Made by a program: the position numbers and the translations under genes. A stretch of 10,031 nucleotides of DNA from assembly GCA_022777455.1 (NCBI GenBank), contig JALFGI010000314.1, positions 1 through 10,031 of the forward strand. Reading direction: 5' to 3'. This DNA comes from Clostridiales bacterium (lineage in GTDB: Bacteria > Bacillota_A > Clostridia > Oscillospirales > Oscillospiraceae). Under the pieces are notes generated by a model. That model was given only the letters and a program-made list of their open reading frames with translations, made no database searches and had not been told where the DNA came from. Positions 6,030 through 10,031 of the stretch are shown here, one piece after another (the first letter of the stretch is position 1; each line of letters begins with the position of its first letter).

Positions 6030-6452
6030 TTACGCCAGTGCTGCACCCAGAGAGCGGCAGTTCTCTTCCGCTTCGGTATCGGGGGTTTCCTGGCAGATGA
6101 CACTTTCGCAGACAAGCTCCGCGCCGTCACCCCGGCAGGTTTCTTCCCATGTGCGCATCCACTCGCCGTCGCCCCAACCGTAGGAGCCGAACAGGGCGAT
6201 TTTCTTGCCGGAGAGCTTGCTTTCACATTCCCGGAACATGGGTTCAAATTCGTCCTCTTCCAGCACCTCACTGTCCATGGCGGGGCATCCGAAAGCGATG
6301 GCGTCAAAGTCCGTGACACGGTCTGCGGAGAATTCTGTAGCGGTGAACATACTGATTTCCGCTCCGGCGTTCTTCGCGCCCTCCGCTACGGCGTTGGCCA
6401 TCACTTCTGTGTTCCCGGTTCCGCTCCAATATACGATTGCAATTTTGCTCAT
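6030..6452 (-). CDS. Flavodoxin (short-chain)
   Basis: This 140-residue protein is a soluble FMN electron carrier that can replace ferredoxin under iron limitation. It starts with strand IAIVYW, followed by the FMN-phosphate loop SGTGNTE (residues 10-16). Further landmarks are DFDAIAFGCPAMDSEVLEE (first FMN-flanking loop, around residue 60) and KIALFGSYGWGDGEWM (second loop with an aromatic residue). ATG 6452 is chosen because homology begins at MSKIAIVYWSG; the longer frame to 6488 overlaps the end of the preceding gene and adds non-homologous residues. It lies 32 nt downstream of the DUF3793 gene, an operon-like distance, and belongs to the set controlled by the operator-bearing promoter at 7229-7257. 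Confidence 0.92.
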   Translation of the reverse strand: MSKIAIVYWSGTGNTEVMANAVAEGAKNAGAEISMFTATEFSADRVTDFDAIAFGCPAMDSEVLEEDEFEPMFRECESKLSGKKIALFGSYGWGDGEWMRTWEETCRGDGAELVCESVICQETPDTEAEENCRSLGAALA

Positions 6453-6484
6453 GTTGTTTTCCAACCTTTCTGAAAAATGGTATA

Positions 6485-7033
6485 TCAACCGGCTACGGTG
6501 AGCCGCTCAATATCGATGCCTTTGGCCCATTGTTGGCAATAGATATGCGTACATTTCCTGTACTGCTCAAATTTTCGCTTTGCGGCCGCTTCATCCGTGT
6601 AGACTTTCCAGCAGCCCACGCACTTGCAGCTGGGTTTGTTTTCCATAAAACCCAGGACATCTCCGGGAGGGTATCCAAGAAACAGACCGCTCTCATGGGG
6701 AAACTCCCCCTGAGAGCGGAGTTTCCGGGACAGCTGTGCCAGGCACTGTTCGCATTTGGTACAGTCATAACCCAGCGGGTGCAGAATTTCCTCTGCTTGC
6801 CTGTGGCGAAGATCGGCGGAAAGCCGCTTCGGGCGGTACAGATAGATCAGAGCCTTCTTTCCGGAAAAGCGCAGCGGTAAAACCCGAAGTCCCTTTTGAG
6901 ACAGCATTCGATTGAAGCGGCAGAGCGCTTCTATAATCTCCGCCTTGTTTTCATAGGGGCAGGCAAACAGGTTCGCGGTTTTGATTCCAGCCAGCGTCGG
7001 GGCACAGTTGCGAATCAGAAAATCCTCAGTCAT
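6485..7033 (-). CDS. DUF3793 family protein
   Basis: This 182-residue protein of unknown biochemical role is common in Clostridia next to feoB and flavodoxin genes. Typical family segments are NCAPTLAGIKTANLFAC near the N-terminus, LYRPKRLSADL, the repeated Cys region DCTKCEQCLAQL, EFPHESGLFLGYPPGDVLGF and CKCVGCWKVYTDE. The cysteines could bind metal or haem, but that is inference. ATG 7033 is chosen because AGGGGAG lies 7 nt upstream; a GTG two codons earlier lies closer to that site. It is preceded by a tiny membrane-peptide gene (33 nt gap) and followed by flavodoxin (32 nt gap), so the three probably share one mRNA. No signal peptide or membrane helix is seen. The context suggests iron limitation or ferrous iron homeostasis. 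Confidence 0.88.
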   Translation of the reverse strand: MTEDFLIRNCAPTLAGIKTANLFACPYENKAEIIEALCRFNRMLSQKGLRVLPLRFSGKKALIYLYRPKRLSADLRHRQAEEILHPLGYDCTKCEQCLAQLSRKLRSQGEFPHESGLFLGYPPGDVLGFMENKPSCKCVGCWKVYTDEAAAKRKFEQYRKCTHIYCQQWAKGIDIERLTVAG

Positions 7034-7066
7034 AGGCACACTCCCCTATGATTTATTCTTCCGTTT

Positions 7067-7156
7067 CAATTGCTTTTTAATCTGAAAAAGAAGCATGAGC
7101 AGCATAATAAGACCGGCAAGTGCATTGAGCAGAGAAAGAAGATCTGTGTAGGACAT
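7067..7156 (-). CDS. Small hydrophobic membrane peptide (29 aa)
   Basis: This short frame, MSYTDLLSLLNALAGLIMLL then MLLFQIKSN, has one strongly hydrophobic segment (about residues 6-24) and a basic tail, so it would span the membrane once. Its ATG at 7156 has AAAGGAG 7 nt upstream, the best ribosome site in the operon, and it is the first open frame after the operator-bearing promoter. The size and pattern resemble holin-like or Fst-type small peptides, and also small accessory peptides of Feo operons; sequence cannot decide. It lacks the cysteines of the FeoB-associated Cys-rich protein. A translated leader peptide is another option. Confidence 0.5.
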
Positions 7157-7170
7157 AGGATTGCTCCTTT

Positions 7171-7188
7171 GGTTAGCAATTGCTAACC
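7171..7188. promoter_or_regulatory. DtxR-type operator palindrome, proximal
   Basis: GGTTAGCAATTGCTAACC is a perfect 18-bp palindrome between the promoter and the first ribosome site. The half-site TTAGC/GCTAA matches the general DtxR/IdeR operator style (TTAGGTTAG...CTAACCTAA). Its centre is 34 bp from that of the neighbouring palindrome. Confidence 0.75.
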
Positions 7189-7197
7189 ATTGAGTAT

Positions 7198-7229
7198 TAT
7201 TAGCGGTTAGCTACTGCTAACCGCTAATA
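7198..7229. promoter_or_regulatory. DtxR-type operator palindrome, at the transcription start
   Basis: TATTAGCGGTTAGC (7198-7211) and GCTAACCGCTAATA (7216-7229) form perfect 14-bp arms around TACT. The repeat abuts the -10 and covers the predicted start of the minus-strand promoter, an ideal position for repression. It shares GGTTAGC/GCTAACC with the palindrome at 7171-7188. Confidence 0.8.
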
Positions 7230-7257
7230 TCATATACCAGGAGCATGGATTTGTCAA
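7229..7257 (-). promoter_or_regulatory. Promoter of the DUF3793-flavodoxin operon
   Basis: Reading leftward, TTGACA (7252-7257) and TATGAT (7229-7234) are exactly 17 bp apart, close to sigma-A consensus. The start site would be near 7222, inside the distal palindrome, so metal-bound repressor would block initiation. Confidence 0.82.
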
Positions 7258-7318
7258 GGAAAACTTTCGCTCCAACAAATTTTTTTGAAAGGGGGCTATA
7301 TTTTGCGTTTTCGTGAGC

Positions 7319-7360
7319 AAACAGGTGAAGGGGTTATTCTCCTTCACCTGTTTTCCTTTT
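7319..7360 (+). terminator. Strong plus-strand terminator, no gene ahead
   Basis: AAACAGGTGAAGG (7319-7331) pairs perfectly with CCTTCACCTGTTT (7341-7353) around a 9-nt loop, followed by TCCTTTT on the plus strand. No plus-strand gene or RNA is seen between it and the leftward promoter at 7229-7257. It may be left over from an insertion or deletion, or insulate the two transcription units. Confidence 0.7.
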
Positions 7361-7460
7361 GGGGAATGGGTCTGTATCTTGAAAACTGCATACCCATTCG
7401 TCAAACACATTCCCATTGCTATTGTGATGAGCATAAGCCACATTAGAAGCTGCGCCGGGA

Positions 7461-7740
7461 TGTGCCAGGGGAAAGCTACAGGACATCACTTATCTTTTCG
7501 GTCTGCTAGGCTTTCTTCCCCGGCACGGAGCGAGAAACAGCTTTTCTATGACTTCTGGGCAGCACCCAGAAGGGCGATGACAGGCAGTGGGGATAATGAT
7601 ACTCCCGTTCAGTCACAGCTAGGAACGCAATGAGGGCGGTCACATGAGAACCATGCGAGGGCGCTTCGACCCGTGGAGCTGGTACGCTGCCAGCCGTTTG
7701 ACGACTTCCCACAATAGCCGGGGTGTCGAGGACAAATAGG
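7461..7740 (+). ncRNA. Candidate structured RNA ahead of the mazF-xis-int module
   Basis: No protein frame is convincing here, but complementary segments are dense. The first is an extended imperfect hairpin, 7461-7527: TGTGCC/GGCACG, GGGG/CCCC and AAAGC/GCTTT, closing through CAG.AC/GT.CTG. The second is a perfect 8-bp hairpin, CTTCTGGG/CCCAGAAG (7552-7559/7565-7572). Third, GGCAGTG/CGCTGCC (7583-7589/7685-7691) closes a multibranch region holding GGGA/TCCC (7590-7593/7603-7606), CAGCT/AGCTG (7616-7620/7677-7681), GGTC/GACC (7638-7641/7668-7671) and CATG/CATG (7643-7646/7652-7655). Last is the hairpin CGAC/GTCG with CCC/GGG (7702-7728). A terminator follows at 7750-7796, so the plus strand is the likely sense. 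A weak promoter (TCGTCA 7398-7403, TATTGT 7420-7425, 16-bp spacer) lies upstream. I do not recognise the RNA class. It could be a free RNA or a leader controlling the next gene. Confidence 0.6.
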
Positions 7741-7749
7741 CAAAAAATT

Positions 7750-7796
7750 GGTCAGGCATACAGATAGCTTTTTCCTATCCGTCTGCCTGACCTTTT
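7750..7796 (+). terminator. Terminator/attenuator before the MazF-family gene
   Basis: An 18-bp stem runs from GGTCAGGCA (7750-7758) through AGATAG to CTATC...TGCCTGACC (ending 7792), with two mismatches, followed by TTTT. It ends the candidate structured RNA only about 28 nt before the next start codon, so it is either the 3' end of a free RNA or an attenuator. Confidence 0.75.
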
Positions 7797-7823
7797 ACAT
7801 AACCTATTATGGAGGAAACACAC

Positions 7824-8345
7824 ATGATCTACTTATGTTTTCGGGGTGAGCTTTACTATGCCGACTTGGGCTGTGGCGTTGGCTCGGAACAGGAAGGCTG
7901 CCGCCCCGTAGTCATTCTTCAGAACGATGTGGGCAACGCTTACAGTCCCACCACCATCATCGCACCCATTTCCCGCCGCAGCCACACAAAGGCGAATCTG
8001 CCTACCCATTACCCTCTCGAGTCGGTGGCAGGGCTTGCACAGCCTTCTGGTGTGCTGCGGGAACAGATTCGCGTCATTGATAAGGGGCGGCTGGAGCGCA
8101 GAATTGGGATACTTTCAGAAAAGAGTATGCGGAGCATCGACAGCGCAATCAGAATTAGCGTTGGCCTTACCGCCATCTCCCAAAGGATTCCCCTCTGCCT
8201 TTGCAATGCCTGTGCCGGAAAGCTGATTGGCACAGGTGTTTTCTATTTACGTAAGTCTCAGCAGCTACAGTCAGAACGAAAGCTCTGCGGTCTTTGCAAT
8301 CGCCGCATGGGATATGATTACGAAATGCTCAGGAAAAAGCCATAA
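7824..8345 (+). CDS. MazF/PemK-family protein with zinc-ribbon tail
   Basis: This 173-residue protein has an N-terminal MazF-type endoribonuclease domain (about 1-115): GELYYADLGCGVGSEQ, then EGCRPVVILQNDVGNAYSPT carrying the catalytic-type Arg27, APIS (Ser50 where MazF usually has Thr), ANLPTHYPLE and VLREQIRVIDKGRLE. It then departs from plain MazF: an extra 55 residues hold C127-x2-C130 and C155-x2-C158, which look like a zinc ribbon. ATG 7824 is chosen because GGAGG lies about 8 nt upstream; an ATG at 7809 precedes that site. No MazE-like antitoxin is adjacent; the excisionase-like gene starts 18 bp downstream. MazF-family toxins cut mRNA at short sequences. In this element the role could be toxin, element stabilisation or regulation. 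Confidence 0.85.
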   Translation: MIYLCFRGELYYADLGCGVGSEQEGCRPVVILQNDVGNAYSPTTIIAPISRRSHTKANLPTHYPLESVAGLAQPSGVLREQIRVIDKGRLERRIGILSEKSMRSIDSAIRISVGLTAISQRIPLCLCNACAGKLIGTGVFYLRKSQQLQSERKLCGLCNRRMGYDYEMLRKKP

Positions 8346-8363
8346 TCGGAAGGAGAAATCAAT

Positions 8364-8576
8364 ATGGAAAAAGCAAAATACACAGATGTTCTCAAAATCC
8401 GGGACGCCGTTGCCCGTGCAAGAGAAAGCGGCATGGATATCAGCGAATACACACTGCGCAGAGCAATTCGTTCCGGTCAGCTCCCCTGTCGTGTCATTGG
8501 AAGAACCTATCTGATCTCATGGCAGAATCTTCTCAAATGGGTAAATTGCGTTGACAGCAATGACACCCCCCTTTAA
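8364..8576 (+). CDS. Excisionase-family small DNA-binding protein
   Basis: This 70-residue protein has a MerR/Xis-type winged-helix pattern: DISEYTLRRAIRSGQLPCRV (recognition region) followed by IGRTYLISWQNLLKWV, where the GR-Y-I-W wing is characteristic of helix-turn-helix domain 17 proteins annotated as excisionases. GGAAGGAG precedes the ATG at a good distance. It lies 18 bp after the MazF-family gene and 105 bp before the integrase, in the usual order of recombination directionality factor then integrase. Such proteins bend attachment-site DNA to favour excision and often regulate int. Excision activity is inferred from fold and context. Confidence 0.8.
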   Translation: MEKAKYTDVLKIRDAVARARESGMDISEYTLRRAIRSGQLPCRVIGRTYLISWQNLLKWVNCVDSNDTPL

Positions 8577-8681
8577 GCAGCCATGTTTCTGTCAAGTGTG
8601 CGTTCGGGAAATTCGCACCTTTGCCGATTTTGCGGTTTTTGATTATCATATCAGCACATTCCATTGAAAGGGGATTTGTTT

Positions 8682-10031
8682 ATGCCATATATTGAAGCAC
8701 GCCGAAACGGAAGCGGCTCCATCACCAGCTACCGAATCGTTGTTTCCACCGGATATGACGATTACGGAAAGCAGATTCGCCACCGCTTTCTCTGGACTCC
8801 ACCGAAGCCGGGCATGAGCGAGAATCAGATGGAAAAGGAAGCCACCGCCGCTGCGTACAAATATGAGGAGCAGATCAATAACGGTTTTCTCATCGACCAG
8901 GATGAGACCTTTTCACAGTATGCCCAATATGTGTTGGACTTGAAAGAAAAGACCGGTGTACGCGCCTCGACCATCGACCGCTACATTGACCTTCTGGTGA
9001 GAATCAACCAGGCAATCGGCAGTCTTGAACTGACTAAAATCCGTCCCCAGAACCTGAACGCCCTTTACTCCGACTTGAAAGAGAATGGAGTCCGCGCTGA
9101 CACAGATCGGGCAGTCGCCACACGGGCGCTGAAAACGACACTGCATGAAATGGAAATCTCCAAAGCAAAGCTGTCAAGGATGGCTTGTGTCGCCGCCAGT
9201 ACCATTACCAATGTTACCAGAGGTGATCCCATTCGTATCGACAAAGCAGAAGCAATCGCTGCCGCTCTGGAATGTGACTTCGATGAGCTGTTTAAGGTTG
9301 AGGAGAATCGAACGCCCTTGTCGGACAAGACGATACTGGAACACCACCGCTTGATTTCCACCATACTGGCGCAGGCGGAGAAAGAAATGCTCATCACCTA
9401 CAACCCCGCAGCACGGGCTACTCCGCCGAAGCCCAAAAAATCGAAGCCGGACTATTACCAGCCCGATGAAATGGACGAGATTCTGGCAGCGCTGGAAAAT
9501 GCGCCGCTTAAGTGGAAAACCATTACATACCTTCTCATTGATACCGGGCGCCGCCGGGGAGAAATCCTTGGCTTAAAGCCGGAGAATGTTGACTACGACA
9601 CAGGGCTGGTGGTCATCGACCACGCACTGCTATCCACAAAGTCAAAAGGTGTTTACGAAGGCGAAACCAAGACCGGTAGTATGCGGGCCATTCGCCTTGC
9701 GCCCCAAAGTTTGGAATTGCTCCGCAAATGGAAAACAGAACAGCTCCGTATGAAGCTTGCCCAGGGAGACCGATGGGTGGACAGCGGCTGCATCTTCACT
9801 CAGGATGACGGAAGCCGTCTGCACCCCGACAGCATCACCGATTGGCTGGGCAAATTCAGCAAGAAACATAACCTGCCGCACATTCATCCACACGCATTTC
9901 GTCATTCCTGCGCGACCATCCTCCTGTATCTGGGCTATACGATGAAGGATATTCAGATGTGGCTGGGGCACAGCAATTACAGCTTCACTGCCAACACCTA
10001 TGTCCATTCGTCAAAGAACTCTCACATCCAG
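8682..10031 (+). CDS. int: Tyrosine site-specific integrase with inserted HTH (3' end outside)
   Basis: The frame is open from ATG 8682 (AAAGGGG 7-8 nt upstream) to the window edge: 450 residues, C-terminus missing. The N-terminal arm-binding-like part (1-70) starts MPYIEARRNGSGSITSYRIV. The SAM-like core-binding domain begins at about 74 (ETFSQYAQYVLDLKEKTG) and resumes at about 212 (LSDKTILEHHRLISTILAQA). Between them, at about 150-206, lies a Cro/C1-like HTH (ISKAKLSRMACVAASTITNV, DKAEAIAAALECDFDELF). The catalytic domain carries every active residue: Arg291 (DTGRRRGEI), Lys330 (TKTGSMR), His404 and Arg407 (HAFRHS), His430 (WLGHSN) and Tyr440 (TYVHSS). The enzyme is therefore probably active if its short tail is intact. 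It cuts and rejoins DNA at the element's attachment sites. The embedded HTH may bind regulatory or arm sites (inference). Confidence 0.93.
   Translation, partial: MPYIEARRNGSGSITSYRIVVSTGYDDYGKQIRHRFLWTPPKPGMSENQMEKEATAAAYKYEEQINNGFLIDQDETFSQYAQYVLDLKEKTGVRASTIDRYIDLLVRINQAIGSLELTKIRPQNLNALYSDLKENGVRADTDRAVATRALKTTLHEMEISKAKLSRMACVAASTITNVTRGDPIRIDKAEAIAAALECDFDELFKVEENRTPLSDKTILEHHRLISTILAQAEKEMLITYNPAARATPPKPKKSKPDYYQPDEMDEILAALENAPLKWKTITYLLIDTGRRRGEILGLKPENVDYDTGLVVIDHALLSTKSKGVYEGETKTGSMRAIRLAPQSLELLRKWKTEQLRMKLAQGDRWVDSGCIFTQDDGSRLHPDSITDWLGKFSKKHNLPHIHPHAFRHSCATILLYLGYTMKDIQMWLGHSNYSFTANTYVHSSKNSHIQ

Larger units (their letters stand above)
7450..10031 (+). mobile_element. End of an integrative element (recombination module)
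   Basis: The order structured RNA, MazF-family gene, excisionase-like gene and integrase, all on the plus strand, is a recombination module of an integrated phage or conjugative element. The left boundary is not defined; it lies somewhere between the promoter at 7257 and about 7460, because the DUF3793 operon to the left looks chromosomal. No attachment-site repeat could be confirmed, and the rest of the element lies beyond the right edge. Whether it is a prophage or an ICE cannot be told. Confidence 0.55.

Noticed and set aside
7394..7405. CCATTCGTCAAA repeats at 10004-10015 inside int, a possible attachment-site core
   Set aside because: A 12-bp match is expected by chance a few times in 10 kb, and flanking bases do not extend it. 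The second copy is inside the coding sequence upstream of the gene end.
7207..7443. Minus-strand open frame of 78 residues
   Set aside because: It runs through the terminator hairpin, the promoter and an operator palindrome, and has no ribosome site or family resemblance.
7506..7712. Minus-strand open frame of 68 residues
   Set aside because: It lies within the candidate structured RNA, has Pro/Ser/His-rich noise-like composition and no ribosome site.
1..10031. CRISPR array, tRNA or rRNA genes
   Set aside because: No regularly spaced 24-40 bp repeats, no cloverleaf with TTCGA/TTCAA arm and acceptor stem, and no rRNA-like segment were found by eye.

Overview
The window looks like chromosomal DNA of a gut-type Firmicute, probably Clostridia of the Oscillospiraceae/Ruminococcaceae kind. 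The reasons are moderately GC-rich coding, Gram-positive ribosome sites (AGGAGG-like), DUF3793 and a DtxR-type regulator next to a flavodoxin, and a macro-domain protein with a helical C-terminal domain. This placement comes from recalled families; no database search was run.

Positions 1-1850 (minus strand) hold a decayed Kdp potassium-sensing locus. A short TPR-like adaptor, a CBS-pair protein and the sensor kinase KdpD are each truncated or spliced by internal deletions. A piece of the partner response regulator KdpE, with a stop codon inside it, lies separately at 3075-3380. The upstream region keeps five TGTGA boxes spaced 20/11/20/11 bp, which look like the operator of a PhoB/OmpR-type regulator. 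No kdpABC pump gene is visible. Between the two sets of remnants is an intact plus-strand CorA-type divalent-cation channel gene with a strong promoter.

Positions 3381-5190 (minus) carry a vWA-domain protein whose MIDAS metal site has lost two ligands, preceded by an ADP-ribose-binding macro-domain protein with a clear promoter.

Positions 5358-7257 (minus) look like an iron-responsive (Feo-type) operon. A consensus promoter overlaps two large GGTTAGC palindromes, typical DtxR-family operators. It drives a tiny membrane peptide, DUF3793 and a flavodoxin, and perhaps the DtxR/MntR-like repressor, which follows after a 266-bp gap. The transporter genes feoA/feoB, usual in this neighbourhood, are absent.

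Positions 7260-7823 contain no convincing protein gene. They hold a strong terminator hairpin and then about 280 nt that fold into several extended helices and end in a second terminator just before the next gene: a good candidate for a structured RNA. Positions 7824-10031 are one end of an integrative element: a MazF/PemK-family protein with a zinc-ribbon tail, an excisionase-like protein, and a tyrosine integrase with an HTH domain inserted in its core-binding domain. The integrase runs off the right edge after all its catalytic residues have been encoded.
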